Shown: positions 1 through 11,703 of the stretch, one piece after another | Layout of the letters: the number at the start of each line of letters is the position of its first letter | Numbering within the stretch: position 1 is the stretch's first letter | Assembly (NCBI GenBank): GCA_030180135.1 | Contig: CM058230.1 | Location: 11,161,082-11,225,081 of the forward strand | Direction of reading: 5' to 3' | Origin: Orychophragmus violaceus | Lineage: Eukaryota; Streptophyta; Magnoliopsida; Brassicales; Brassicaceae | DNA: 64,000 bases | The notes under the pieces: generated by a model | Told to the model about the DNA's origin: nothing | Databases searched by the model: none | What the model saw: the letters and a program-made list of their open reading frames with translations, nothing else | Position numbers and translations under genes: made by a program

Positions 1-273
1 GGAAAGTTTATCAGAATGAAGAGTCATGATAACCGTCGATTTCTTCCGTCGGTATTTTCTTGTTTTCTTGTAGGGTATATATACCTTTATTTTGTCAATA
101 TTGTTTTATATATGTATGCAGGGGCGGAGGCATTTGATAATTATAAGGGTCAGCTGACCCCACTATATTTTAGTTACTAACAATAACTTCTTAACATTTG
201 TAATTGTTAACCTCTGTTAAATTTTTTTACTGACCCTTATATAAATCTAACCCACGTTACTTCAAACTTCTTC

Positions 274-1060
274 TTTTTTTTGTCAACGAGGTTTTTTATA
301 TAAGCCCAAAAGGGCAATGCAACAAAGCTTATACAAGGATCAACCCAAACAGAGGAAATAGATAAGCCCAATTACATCCCGACCAAAATGGATCAGGATG
401 CCAAAGACCACGTGTCCTCACGAAAAACCTGCCGGCATGCATCCACCGCTCAGACGATTGCCGGGAACCGCTAGAAAGACGCAGCAATTTCTCCACTCTG
501 AAACGAAGAAACCAAAGTTGCCGATCAAACCTTGCCATCAAGATACCGCCGGAGAGGACCCGAATGAAGAAGAGACACAACTTCAGCCAACAAACTGGAG
601 ACGCCACGCCACGGAAGCTCCACCACCGGCCAAATACAAGTGATTTGGCAATTAGATTCCCAAAGCCAAAGGTGGGAGTTAACTGCAGAGAAATTACTCC
701 GAAATCGAGAGGCCACCGAGGAAGAAAGCGAAGATGAACGGGCTTCACGGAGGGGGGAAACGCTGGGAAGGGAGACCAAGATGCTCTGATATTAATCGGA
801 AAAGCTCTGAAGGGAGCTATTCGGTGAGCGAAGCCGTAACCTTATTCAAACAAAAGGAAACCTATCGGAAAGCATACAAAGCGACATCAAAACCAGAGGA
901 AGAACGATGCTCGATCGGAAACAAAAACCAGTTGGAAAAAAAGATTTCTCGCTTGAAAAGATAGAGATGTGAGAAGGGAGAAAGAGATCAGAAAAAAATC
1001 CCAGATCCAAACATGATTCGGCCTTCTGAAAAATCAAAATCGATGAAGAAGGCGAAAATC
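274..1060 (-). mobile_element. Retroposon-like sequence with poly(A) tail, minus strand
   Basis: Read on the minus strand, a T/G-rich, moderately GC-rich segment runs down to a terminal A8 tract (T run at 274-281 on the plus strand). This is the layout of a poly(A) retroposon or the 3' end of a LINE. Just upstream of the tail is a pyrimidine-rich 3'-UTR-like stretch. Open frames of 60-140 codons exist on both strands, but none shows a recognisable domain, so I do not call a gene. I found no target-site duplication, and the upstream limit near 1060 is a guess because the sequence runs into inverted repeats. It resembles in composition the segments at 9395, 32990 and 52670. Confidence 0.4.
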
Positions 1061-1077
1061 ATGTTTGGATCTGGGAT
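998..1077. repeat. Perfect 21-bp inverted repeat (hairpin)
   Basis: Arm 998-1018 is the exact reverse complement of arm 1057-1077 (core ATCCAAACATGAT / ATCATGTTTGGAT). The arms are separated by 38 bp. A further copy of the right-arm core lies at about 1192-1203, next to a repeated CGATGAAGAAGG, so this hairpin and the next one are probably one rearranged unit. Confidence 0.85.
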
Positions 1078-1123
1078 TCGACTTGCGTTGGTTCATTCGT
1101 TGGTTAATTTCGTTGTAAAAAAT

Positions 1124-1262
1124 CATATCAAACATGTGCGTGTAGTAACGTGCATGTGCGTTGGTTCATTCGTTGTAAAAGTATTGTGGAATCATGTTTG
1201 GATCGATGAAGAAGGTAAAAACCAACGCACATGCACGTTACTACATGCACGTGTTTGATATG
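1124..1262. repeat. 41-bp inverted repeat, foldback element
   Basis: Arm 1124-1164 and arm 1222-1262 are reverse complements at 39 of 41 positions, with a 57-bp loop. The arms end in CATATCAAAC and GTTTGATATG and contain ACGTGCATGTGCGTTGG. This could be a small foldback or MITE-type element, or an inverted duplication; I see no clear target duplication. Confidence 0.8.
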
Positions 1263-1500
1263 TTTTTTTCTCAGCAAAATTAAAAATTTATTTATCTTAA
1301 TACAGAAAAACAATGTTTGAATAAATCAAATGATTACAAAATCAATTGACATAATTTTCAAAACACAAATTATTGCATAAACATATATATACACTATATA
1401 TTGAGAATTATATACCACAAAAGTGAATTTTTTTTATATATTCTATCGGCTGTTCCGGTTAACCTTGATAGAAACACACCAAAATGGTATAGAGTGAACC

Positions 1501-1690
1501 TGGCTCTGATACCATTTCAGATATTTTGAATTAACCTTCATTAACGTGAAAAGAGAGATACAAATGTTCTTAAATACAAGAATACTAAACCAAAGCTAAC
1601 CAACTTACTAAACAACCACTAAACAAGATTAAACCAACTATATACACTCTAATAACACTATCTGTTTATTCCGAGTTTGAAATGTTTTCC
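1501..1690 (-). mobile_element. Ty1/copia remnant: primer-binding site and LTR edge, minus strand
   Basis: The complement of 1501-1514 reads TGGTATCAGAGCCA, the initiator-methionine tRNA primer site used by plant Ty1/copia elements. On the minus strand the LTR would end just before it, so 1515-1690 is probably LTR remnant. No copia coding sequence follows. The 15-bp sequence CACAAAAGTGAATTT occurs near 1418 and again near 1917, on both sides of this remnant, possibly from a rearrangement. Confidence 0.55.
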
Positions 1691-3339
1691 GATTAATGTC
1701 AAAGATAGCCAGATTGCATGTTACTAAATTACTATGTAAACTGTGTAAGTCAAATTGGATTCAAACCTAAACTTTCCACATCAAATATTTTGTATTTGTG
1801 GAGAATGGAACCGGGGTAAAGTATTGTCAACAGATTCCCAAATCTTCTCATACCTCTAGACCACGTCAACACATTCTCAAATTTTCTCATACCATTAGAC
1901 TCCGACCATGTGGGCCACAAAAGTGAATTTGATGATAATTTTCGAAATAAAATCTTATCCACTCTTAGTTGTTTAGTTATGTTATTTTCTTTCCCAAATA
2001 TTACTTTTCTTGTAATGTGAATTGTGAGTTTGATATGTAATATTTGGCCAAAGCATGTAAATATACACTGAATACTGAAACACAATATTTCTGTTTGAAA
2101 TTCTGTTTTGCACGTGTTTGAGATGTTAAAAGTGAAAATTAGAAGGAAGGAAAACGCCGACCAAAAAAAAAAGGAAGAGAAACAAAACCCAAAGGAAGAG
2201 ACATGATCCAGAAAAATGCGACATGATTGGTCGACATGAGGAGTTCTCATTTGTAGTAATTTATCACAAACTTGGCTGGCTTAGTTTGGCCCAACTTATT
2301 AATGGGCCATTAGTAGCTCAAGTCCTGGCTACTTCCAGTATGAGCATGTTTACAAAAAGATCAGAACATATAATTAAGACTGAATTGTCAACACGAATTG
2401 CTTAAGGCGTAATTAGGAATAGAATAGCTTTGGTAAAGCAAAGAGACGACGTGTGACGAGGTTTTGTCCACACAAGATGGCTTATATATGCCGTCGTAAT
2501 TTTTAATAATAGTTTAGTATATATATATATATATATATGTGGTTGTTAATAGGCTCGAATTTGTCGGGTAAACATATGAACATCGACACTTAATCATACG
2601 ACGCATCGCGTATCACATTAACTTCTCTGGCCCCGGCCCTAATTATGAATTTTAATATTGCATAATGATCTGATTTGTGTGGAGATCTATTCTCGTGTGG
2701 ATTTCTTGTGAATTATTTCATGCACACGAAGTTGCTGGTGAGAACGTGATCGTTTAGTCATCGACCAGGTGTGACCGTATTTGCAGACACACTGACACCT
2801 GAATAAAAGCAATTATTATATCGTACATACATGTGGATATCAGTATTATACACATAACCAGAGCCCTCCATTTTTTTAAAGATATTTGTTGCTATTTTAC
2901 ACACATGTTGATGATATATTGATATGCTTTAGTTCGCTAATTATAGAAATGTACTAAACACCAACGAAAAGAAAATTAAACACATTTTAAAGAAATGAAT
3001 TCGATAAGTACGTTTACTTAACACTAATCAATATTTCTTTGAACACTACGGAAAGTCTTATATTGTCCAATATATATCCAACTAGACCCCCACAAGATGG
3101 ATCCATATATCATGGAGAATAAAAAGCACTAAATTTATAAGATAATGGAGAAAATAAAAACCAAGTAATACATAATAAGTTATACCTCATAAGTATTTTC
3201 TTACTTTTTCAAAATAAGTTCAATTAGGGGTGAGATTACTGAACATTGTTGTAATCGATAGTGAATTATTTCGTCTTATTACTTAAAAATTATAAATGTT
3301 ATTCATAACATTTTACGGTTTTATACGAATTATTTAGCG
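1691..3339. other. AT-rich spacer, no gene seen
   Basis: Short chance ORFs only. A (TA)n run lies at about 2518-2538. Confidence 0.6.
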
Positions 3340-4191
3340 GGGTCTCCACAAAATCTGAAACTGGAAATAAAGTCTAAATGCGTAAACAAATCGATGTCAA
3401 ATGCTAACTCGAACCTACTCCGAGTATCCTAAGCATCCACCGAGCTATTTCGAACCTGAAAAACACAAAATAGTCTCATGAGCAATCTAAAATTACCCAG
3501 TAAGACGATTCCCAACTAAACAGCTGCTAATCATCTAATAATCCCGTCCAAACCCCAATATAACAATCAAGGACAATAATTGATCACGTGCTACTAAGGC
3601 GTGATGAGATCCACAACACAAAAGCATTCAATTAACATACAACAATAAAATGTAACCAAGGGAATAGAGAACACTGCATCACATGCTTTCGATTAGACTC
3701 GATCTATCTATCGCGGCACTAACACTAACTCCACACCAACTGCACCGACTATGCGAACTCGGTAACTTCCACGGGAACACTTAGCTACCCACGGTAACTA
3801 AAACCTCCCACGACTTCTAGACGAAAACACGAAGTCCTACGACTAGGACACTGTTCTCTGTCCATCGATACATGGTGACTCGGGCTATGTATTCTCCGGA
3901 CCACACACCTACCGGCGTCACTTAGTAGGTTAATACCATAACCAGAATCACCACCCGAAGGCACGTGCCCCGATCAGGTAACTACCCGAGGATCCAATCG
4001 GGTCGGAAGTACCGGAACGCCATCTCTAGACTTTCGGGATTTAATACGCACCCTATAGAGTCCTAATAATTGTAATGTAATCAAGCAGACTCATTGGGAC
4101 TCTATCATGCAAGACCGACAAGGTCAACATAAATAAATCCAGTCACAACTCTCAATCTATCCCGCAAGTTCTATCACCAACCTCCACGTCA
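3340..4191. mobile_element. Fragment of long gypsy-type LTR (same family as 33371-44735)
   Basis: This segment aligns by eye with about 33727-34612: both contain GAAAAACACAAAAT, a GATCACGTGCTAC stretch, the same sequence about deduced cut points near TCGATCTA, and a shared end near CTATCCCGCAAGT. It is cut by the scaffold gap on its right. It has no coding potential. It is an old second copy of the LTR described downstream. Confidence 0.7.
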
Positions 4192-4691
4192 NNNNNNNNN
4201 NNNNNNNNNNNNNNNNNNNNNNNNNNNNNNNNNNNNNNNNNNNNNNNNNNNNNNNNNNNNNNNNNNNNNNNNNNNNNNNNNNNNNNNNNNNNNNNNNNNN
4301 NNNNNNNNNNNNNNNNNNNNNNNNNNNNNNNNNNNNNNNNNNNNNNNNNNNNNNNNNNNNNNNNNNNNNNNNNNNNNNNNNNNNNNNNNNNNNNNNNNNN
4401 NNNNNNNNNNNNNNNNNNNNNNNNNNNNNNNNNNNNNNNNNNNNNNNNNNNNNNNNNNNNNNNNNNNNNNNNNNNNNNNNNNNNNNNNNNNNNNNNNNNN
4501 NNNNNNNNNNNNNNNNNNNNNNNNNNNNNNNNNNNNNNNNNNNNNNNNNNNNNNNNNNNNNNNNNNNNNNNNNNNNNNNNNNNNNNNNNNNNNNNNNNNN
4601 NNNNNNNNNNNNNNNNNNNNNNNNNNNNNNNNNNNNNNNNNNNNNNNNNNNNNNNNNNNNNNNNNNNNNNNNNNNNNNNNNNNNNNNNNNN
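4192..4691. other. Assembly gap, 500 N
   Basis: Exactly 500 N, the usual placeholder for a gap of unknown size. Repeats flank it on both sides. The true distance across it is unknown. Confidence 0.99.
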
Positions 4692-4734
4692 TTCATTGAA
4701 CTCATTTCCATCCTTTCTTATTTTGACAAGTAAT

Positions 4735-5137
4735 TGTTGGACATGGGTTTAGCACCCATCCATAAGCCCATTGTAAATCTTATTAAATCTTTAATGTCAT
4801 CTCGGCCCAAGAACACATGCCCGTTAAGAAGTCAATAGCCCAAGGAGGAGTCAGCTCTCAAGTACTATAAATAGGACCCTTCACTCTTTATTTTAAGACA
4901 GATTGTAACTTGCGAGAGGCCGAGCTACTTCTATAAAGCTCCGACCTAAAGCATTGCTTAGTGAGCACGTCATTCGACGGACTCACACCTCGTACCATCC
5001 TGTTCATAGCTCGGCTCCGACCTTAAGATCAATAAAGAATCATTTCGACCTCACTTTATATTTGTATTTCACCTTGTTGTTCGGACATATCAGATCGCAA
5101 CCCGTAATATTGACTAGGTCGAATTTCCGTAACAACA
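4735..5137 (+). mobile_element. 5' LTR of a Tat-lineage Ty3/gypsy element
   Basis: Starts TGTTGG and ends ACAACA two bases before a tRNA-type primer site. It has a TATA box (TATAAATA near 4866) and an AATAAA near 5030, placed as expected for U3/R/U5. The LTR at 7816 that closes the element is not similar to this one (see findings). Confidence 0.8.
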
Positions 5138-5139
5138 AT

Positions 5140-5158
5140 TGGCGCCGTCTGTGGGGAA
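5140..5158 (+). promoter_or_regulatory. Primer-binding site, Tat/Ogre type
   Basis: TGGCGCCGTCTGTGGGGAA directly follows the LTR. From knowledge of plant Ty3/gypsy elements, this form is typical of the Tat/Ogre lineage and differs from the Athila form at 37819. Confidence 0.85.
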
Positions 5159-5193
5159 GGTATAAACTTCTTACAATCTAAGATGAAGCCGAG

Positions 5194-6118
5194 ATGACAG
5201 GAACCTTCTCGAACCAATACGAACAAACTCCGAGCCCTCCGTCTCGAAACCCGCTCATCCAAAACCCAAACTCACAAAACTCGTTAAGCGAGGAACAACT
5301 GATAGCCCTACCTCACGATCCTCATGGAAATGGCACCACGACAGCCTACACCCCTCATAATTGTGAGCTAGGAAAAGGAGTTTTTAACGTCCAGGGGCGA
5401 GTTCCCCCTCCTCTCGCCGAAACCCTCGAAGATCTGGTCAATGAACTGATCAGAAAAAGCAGCTGCCCCGACCAACTCCACGAGGAGGATCAAAGCACAC
5501 CATTTACAGTAAGGATAACAAATACACCGGTCGGACACCTCGAAGGAATCAAACTACCCACCTACAACGGAACCTCAAATCTGCATCGATACTTAACAGC
5601 TTTTAATACCGAGCTAATGTGAACACGACTCCCCCAAGAAGAACGCGATGCCGGCTACTGCCGACTCTTCGTCGACAAACTAGGTGGCTCAGCACTCGAC
5701 TGGTTCTTATCTCTGAGAGCATACTCCATCGACAGTTACAACCAACTAACGACCTCTTTCCTTGAACATCACTCTGCAGTCGACCAAGAAGAAAATCCAG
5801 ACAGCGATCTCTGGGCCATCAAACAAGGATCGAAGGAACCTCTTAGGTCGTATATCAGCAGGTTCGAGGCCACCGTATCCAGAACCTCGACGACAAGCGA
5901 AGAAGGGCTCTCAGCACTATGGTACTGGCTATGGCATGAGTCACCTCTCCGCTACGAATTAATAACAAATAGGGCACGTACCCTCGAAGATGCCCTCCAC
6001 CGAGCATCAGCCTTTGCCACCCTAGCCAAAGCTTCCTGGAGCTTCCGGAGGAAGCAAGGTCCGAGCGGGAGGATGGGGACAAGCTGGAGGAGGAGGAGGG
6101 GCCCAACCAAGGGCAAAG
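5194..6118 (+). pseudogene. Broken gag of a Tat-lineage retrotransposon
   Basis: The frame opens at ATG 5194 with a Ser/Pro/Asn-rich N-terminus. It is interrupted by an in-frame TGA at 5620-5622, then continues open in the same frame to about 6118. The second part holds the core of the retrotransposon gag family (PF03732 type): a GGSALDWF motif, then SYNQLTTSF, then a Leu/Arg-rich helical end. Gag forms the virus-like particle and binds element RNA. No zinc knuckle, protease, reverse transcriptase or integrase follows. At about 6118 the sequence passes straight into the C-terminal end of an antisense ORF. The single stop suggests fairly recent inactivation; the missing pol region is a large deletion or recombination. 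The element cannot be autonomous. Confidence 0.75.
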
Positions 6119-6119
6119 A

Positions 6120-7226
6120 GAATAGCATTACTCAGGTCGCCCGCCTCCATCTTATCGACCAGTTCGACCGGGTCTTTCCCGTTCCGGCGACTGCTTACTC
6201 TACGAGATGATGTCTCGCGAGGAGGGGTGTTAGTAGTCGAGTTGTCGCCCGGAAGAGGTCGAGCTATATAAAAAAAAAGAGTCAGACAAATCAAAATGAC
6301 TATAAACAAAAAAAACCTTGCAACCAGACGACTCATTCTCTCATGTCCTCTCGGCAATACAAAGCGGAGGCTGAGTAGCTTGAGCCGGGAGAGCCTGGGA
6401 GGGTTCGGAAGGAAGCGACAGGTTTTGGGGAACCTGCGGATGATCCAGCGGAGCCCGCTCAGGGTCGATCCGCAGAGCAGCCTGCACGCGCTCGACTGTG
6501 AAGCTCCCCCAATTAACAGCACCCCTCTCAGTCGAGCTATCAGAGCCTCCGTAATCGGGTTGATAGCAAGCGATTCGGGAGCCTCTGTAATAAAAACCAA
6601 AACAAATAAAGGACGACCCGATAACCAAAAAGAATCGAGCACTAAAACCCGGGTCTTACCAACACTGGACGTCCACCGAGACGGGATGACCGAGTAGTCA
6701 AAATCTCCGACCGAATGATGAGTTACCCTGAAGAAGAAGTATCGGTCCTTCCATACATCCTTCGTCGGAACATCTTCGAGGATCCGCCCGAAACGAGGCG
6801 AAAGATAGTATGTCCCCGGGAAGCGAGTATTATTCTTCTCTGGGCAAACTCGCATAAGTTCCTCAGGCCCGAATTTGATTCCCTCTTCTGCGGCCCTGAC
6901 TCCGAGTCCGATCACGTACCGGACAAAGTTCGGCGTCATCTGGTGGAACGCCAATTGGAGCTGGGCTAGTACCAAAGAGATTAAGCGGGAATAGGGAAGA
7001 AAAGCATGCACTTCTCGAAATAAGTGTATGAGGGACAGTAATAGCCTTCCACCGCAGTCTCCGGTGACATCACCGACGACGGAATCACTATCTCCACCTC
7101 CAGTGGAATCCGGCATATCCTCCGCAACCGTTCGATATGGTTCACGGTTAGGGCAGACGGCGGATGTGGGCCAAACGATCCCGCCGCCGTGCTTGTACTA
7201 TCCCCTGTCGCATCTCTTAAAGCCAT
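6120..7226 (-). pseudogene. Antisense accessory ORF (aORF) of a Tat-lineage element
   Basis: The minus-strand frame opens at ATG 7226 and reads an N-terminus rich in Ser/Thr, then VNHIERLRRICRIP. Near 6985-7005 it must shift by one base to continue into LAFHQMTPNFVRYVIGL and a PGTYYLSPRFGR block. These resemble the 'putative plant transposon protein' encoded in antisense between pol and the 3' LTR of Tat, Ogre and Grande elements. A 75-bp intron with GTAAG donor (minus position 6659) and TTACAG acceptor (6585) is likely; 75 is a multiple of three, so the frame stays open through it. A second frame change is likely near 6525. Its function is unknown; the Grande equivalent has been reported to be a nuclear protein. 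Confidence 0.65.
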
Positions 7227-7800
7227 AGAAAGTGGTGTATCGGAATAAGGAAAGCTAAACTTTTTTTTTAGAGGGAGAACTTTTCCGACGACAAAGAAAA
7301 AACCAGAGCAAGAAAGAAACACGAAGTAAAAGTGAGAAGGAAATAAGTTACCCTCGACAATATGAGAAATTATCTATAGTGGGAGTCGTGCAAAATCTTA
7401 ACCGTACGATTCCAGGCTCGTAATAATTACGAGAAGATCGAGGCGTTCGGGATTCCTCACTTTCCCTTTATCATAACCGTTAATTTAAGATTGACGGTCA
7501 CAAACGCATAACAGCTAGGTCACATCATCGAAAGATCGAGCCCGAAAGGACCCGTCGAGACCCTCGAATCTCAGCCGTTAGTAAGCGAACAGATACACGG
7601 TGGGAGATGAGGCTCTCTTAATAAATTCACGCCACGACTGCCGACGCGCCAACAAACAGGTCAGTTCGACCCACGCGTCCATCCTTAACTGTTGGATCAA
7701 AACAAGATCTACGGATGGGGCGATAGTAATCATTAGGTCTATCACGCCCGAGGCGTACACTTCTTCCCGAGAACATCAACCTCGACTTGTCGAAATTAAT

Positions 7801-7814
7801 GGGTTGGGGGGCTA
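7801..7814 (+). other. Polypurine tract of Tat-type element
   Basis: GGGTTGGGGGGCTA just before the 3' LTR. This would prime plus-strand DNA synthesis. Confidence 0.65.
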
Positions 7815-7815
7815 T

Positions 7816-8320
7816 TGTTGGTACTGGATTTCCCTCTAAGAAATCCGGCCCATTAACAAATAAAACAGAGGCACATAATCATGAGCTCGCTCCATAATCA
7901 AGACGGAGAGATCGACCGTTATCCTTTGTTGGGCCCATACAATTGACATATTGACAAGGCCCAAGCAACGCCGAAGTGAGAGGCGATCGAGCTCGAGCTC
8001 GATAGGAGACGATGTGGAGATAGAGCAACCTGGTCTTCGTCGGTTCAACTGATCCACGCAAATCTCGGAGATCGTTATCACGACGAAGCCGAAATATCGG
8101 AACAAGAAGATCAAAGTCGAGAGTATTTAAAGAAGAAGTGGCAATTCATTCAAGACATTCCCACCCTAATTAAGAACACTTCGACTAGATAGCTCGATTA
8201 TCATACTTTGTACTCTCTATTCGATTGTGTTTGTTCTATCTCGACGATTAATCTCAATAAAGTCTTTGATTCATAGGAAATCTTTACCATTTCAATATCC
8301 AAAAGTCCAAATCCACGATT
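7816..8320 (+). mobile_element. 3' LTR, Tat-type, different family from the 5' LTR
   Basis: Starts TGTTGG right after the polypurine tract. It contains a TATA-like TATTTAAAG near 8125 and AATAAAG near 8257. The end is not clearly defined; the sequence becomes ordinary AT-rich DNA by about 8350. Apart from the first six bases I see no alignment with the LTR at 4735-5137. Confidence 0.65.
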
Positions 8321-8349
8321 ACAAATTTTTGGTGTGAATCTCATATCTC

Positions 8350-9379
8350 ACATATTATACTAAGTAATAAAAATACAAGTATATGCCAAGCGATTTGTCG
8401 TTGAAATAATATTGGCGCATTATATACCCAAAAAAAAAAAAGTAAATGTGAATATGATACTGTAGGTCGTATGGTGTGCGATATTGTTTGTTTGACCGTA
8501 TACGCAAGTTCAACTCCAAACTTTGAAGTTTGGCTAGTTACTCGGTCGTCGCATTCAGAAAAAGTATCAGATATTAAAAGTTGAAGTTGAACTACTAACA
8601 AAAATATATAGAAAAGATTCGATTTAAATCACGAGTGTGTATATGCAGAGCTTGGTCTAGTGAATAAGTCAGCGTGTGAACACGTGAAGCCTAATGGTTC
8701 ATTTTTTTGCAATGGCTTTCGACCTAGCCATTAGTTCGACTTTACTCGGTTGAATGTATATATTAAATACGTAATACGTTACTAGGTCCATGCTGAACAA
8801 GAAAATAGAGTACTCTAAGTCGATCATTGCCAACCCCATTTCATTTTTTATTTCAAACTTAATCTTAATATAATGTTTGTTCTAACTGTATTTCATTTTC
8901 GACTACGGAATAAAATTAAAATAAAATTACTCTATATTTAAAATAGAAAATAAAATATTTTATTTTATTTATTTATGACTGCACATTTTACTTCAAAATA
9001 TAAACTAATCTAAGTAAATTGTAATTTATTTTGTAATTATCTATTTTATAATAAAAAAAATACAATTTTACATTGGAAATGTCTTCAGTGTAAATTTCAA
9101 TAATCCAAAATCCAGTTTTTTACCCCCCCAAAAAAATTCAAATAATCACATATTTTAAAATTGGTAAGAACATTTCGGTTGAAAGAATTTCAATGGGATT
9201 TTCACTGAAATAGTAATAAAATTTTCAAAAAGGAAGGGAGGATAGATAGAATTTCTCATTTGAGAATCTATAAATACTAATTTAGAAATTCTCATTTTAT
9301 TAATTTATTGATCCAATTCATTTCTAAATTTAGTTGTAGTTAGATTTTACAAATATATTATAAATGTTATTATTTTAAG
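8350..9379. other. AT-rich spacer, no gene seen
   Basis: Strongly AT-rich with homopolymers. A weak SINE-like GCTTGGTCTAGTG occurs near 8650 without a box B or tail, so it is not called. Confidence 0.5.
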
Positions 9380-9394
9380 AGTTCTAAACCAATA

Positions 9395-10657
9395 GAATCT
9401 AGTTGTAAACTCAAAAAAGTCGGAGAGACCGACTCGAAAAGCTCTTACGGGCACGCATATCGAGGAATCGCCAGCAGTTTTTAGTCGAGTTTTCGTTGCC
9501 TTCCCGGTGGTCGGTATGCTTTTCCGATGCCGGGAGGGTTTAAAAAGTTGTGTATAAGTTAGTAGCGGCGAGTATCTTCGAGCTCTTGCAATCCAGTCCG
9601 GCGATTTGTTCAGGTCATGACGTCTCCGGTGATTAGATCTCGGCGGAGCTAAGAGCGTGTGCGTGGCGTCCGCGGCTGTACTCGCTCCGGTGGTGGTGTG
9701 GCGGTTAGTTTAGAGGCAGTCTTCCTCTATCTATGGTGGCGCGTGCTCTCCTCTAGCGTCAGATCTTCTATGGATGTTGAGGGCGATGGTGGTGGTGAGT
9801 GTGGTTCGTGGATAGGAGGAAGTCTCAGATGCGAGACGCTTTATGGGCCTGGGTTATAGCCGATTTTTTTGGGTTGTGAGGGTTCTTGGATCTGGTTTTA
9901 GTTTCGTTGCTTGGTGTGTGAGTAGATATGGGTTTTGCAGGTGGTTTAGGTTGGCTCAATCTACAACGGTTACAGGATGGGTCCCTTCCTATCCTCCGGT
10001 GGGTTGTGGCTTTAGGTGGGATTTTGTTGTGGCCCTTTGTTCTCTATCCACGGTGTAGTTTCTTGGGGATGGAGGGGTGGTCTTAGGCTTTGTTGCAGGC
10101 TTTGGTTTTGCTATGACTAGTCTACTTTTTATGCGTTGAATCTTTAACCGTTTTCTCTCCTTTGTGCCGCCTTTAGTTTAGTTGAATAATAAATCTAGTC
10201 TGCTAGTCATTTCGTTTATCGGTTCTAGTAAGGCTAACCTCATGTGGGAATGCATAGTTCTCGGTTTAGACTTAGTAGGATTATGATTAGGTGTAGAGGA
10301 GTTAGATTCGCGTATCGGGTTCCTTTGTGTCTTCTAGTTGTAGTTTATGGTTTAGCTCTTTGCGGTGTGTCGGTGCCTGTAGGTTCCTCTGCTTGCCGGT
10401 GGATCCTTTTCTCTTGGTCTAAGGAGTGGTGGTTGCCGCTTCTATCTCTCTCTACCACCCTTTTGTCTTTTGAGCGCTTTCACTGTTGCATACGGTTCAT
10501 TGTGGTTTAGTTGCCCGTTGGTGGGTTTTGGTGCCCGTGTGTAGGCTCTCGACCGCAGAAGGAGTGTGTTCCTTGCTGCCTCAGTTGGGTTAGGAAGTTG
10601 TAATCAGCGGTTTTCGCTCTTTGAATATATTCCATCAGACGAAAAAAAAAAAAAAAA
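9395..10657 (+). mobile_element. Complete poly(A) retroposon with 14-bp target-site duplication
   Basis: The element ends in A16 (10642-10657) and is flanked by identical 14-bp copies of GTTCTAAACCAATA at 9381-9394 and 10658-10671. That is proof of insertion by target-primed reverse transcription. The 1.26-kb body is G/T-rich on the sense strand and much more GC-rich than its surroundings. It has two short open frames (9659-9859 and 9843-10058) with no recognisable domain. Arabidopsis Sadhu elements and LINE-derived non-autonomous retroposons look like this, but I cannot assign the family. Similar-looking segments lie at 274-1060 (minus), 32990-45160 (interrupted) and 52670-53710. Confidence 0.85.
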
Positions 10658-10671
10658 GTTCTAAACCAATA

Positions 10672-11580
10672 TAGATGCTTTAAAAAGGTATTGCTATGCA
10701 TACCCACCATGCACATGACCACAGCTATAATTATTTACTCTTCTGTATTTTTTTCGGCAATGATATATATTTTTGAAAAGTCCAATAGACTACAGAAAAT
10801 AGGATACAAGATGGAAGATTAAAATGTAAAATAAGCGAGTGGGCTCTAATTTCAACCGATTCACTCTTAACAGTAAAATCACTTCAGCCAACGAGTAGAT
10901 TTCAAGAAATAAAGCAGTTCTTTAATTTTTTTATTTTTTCTTTATTACAAATGAAATGATATTGCTATAACAGTAATAATTAATTATCAAAAATATTTGA
11001 ACAATTAATTAAAAATTACATTGTTAAGAAATTAAGAAATAAAATATCAATTCTAGATTGAAAAATAAAATATTATATTATTGTATAATATTATGTTATT
11101 TATCATCCGTTTGATCCGCAACGTTTGATCCGTTTTCTTCATTTAAAACTTCAAACATATATTTTAGATCGCTTGATTCACATTTGTACTGCTAGATTCA
11201 CTATATTCATTTTAGTTCTACTTAATCCACTAGATCCGCAACATTTGATCCACTTTTTCCATATTCGAAACCTTACTCGTCTGTATTAATGGGTAAAATT
11301 CGTATGCCTGTATATAAAATATCTTTGATTGAAAATTCCTTAAAATATGGGAAGAATAAATAATTGCGAGTGATAGGGTAATTAACTACGAGTCTACGAT
11401 TATTTTACTATGCGTTGCGTGACAAGAATCTACTAATGGACAGACAACTGACAAAGCTAGGGGACCTACGTGTCAGCTACCGGTTTCAGATAGTTGAACC
11501 ATAACCGGCTTAATATTCCAAATTATAAAGCCGGTTTGGAGAACTCTGCTTACGTCTCTCTCTTGTATCTTCCTTCTTTC
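10672..11580. other. Spacer upstream of the PADRE gene
   Basis: AT-rich. TTTGATCCGCAAC-like words recur three times at 11105-11250. A pyrimidine-rich stretch near 11551-11583 leads into the promoter. No gene seen. Confidence 0.5.
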
Positions 11581-11582
11581 TT

Positions 11583-11592
11583 CTATATATAA
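11583..11592 (+). promoter_or_regulatory. TATA box of the PADRE gene
   Basis: CTATATATAA lies about 115 bp before the ATG. A CT-rich leader follows, typical of plant 5' UTRs. Confidence 0.65.
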
Positions 11593-11703
11593 CCTGACCG
11601 ACTCTTGTTCGTCGTATCAATATTCGTGAATCTTTCTGTTTTACTCGCTCTCTTTCTTCTCCATCGATTTCAAATTTCTTCTGAAGTTTTCACATCAATC
11701 GAA

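Noticed and set aside
329..748. Antisense 139-codon ORF as a gene
   Set aside because: No domain, overlapped by other open frames, and placed in a poly(A) retroposon-like segment.
4157..4711. Open frame spanning the N run
   Set aside because: It is open only because N has no stops; there is no sequence evidence.
11605..11703. N-terminal extension of the PADRE protein with a hydrophobic segment
   Set aside because: No ATG is present in it, and the family's myristoylation N-terminus begins at 11704.
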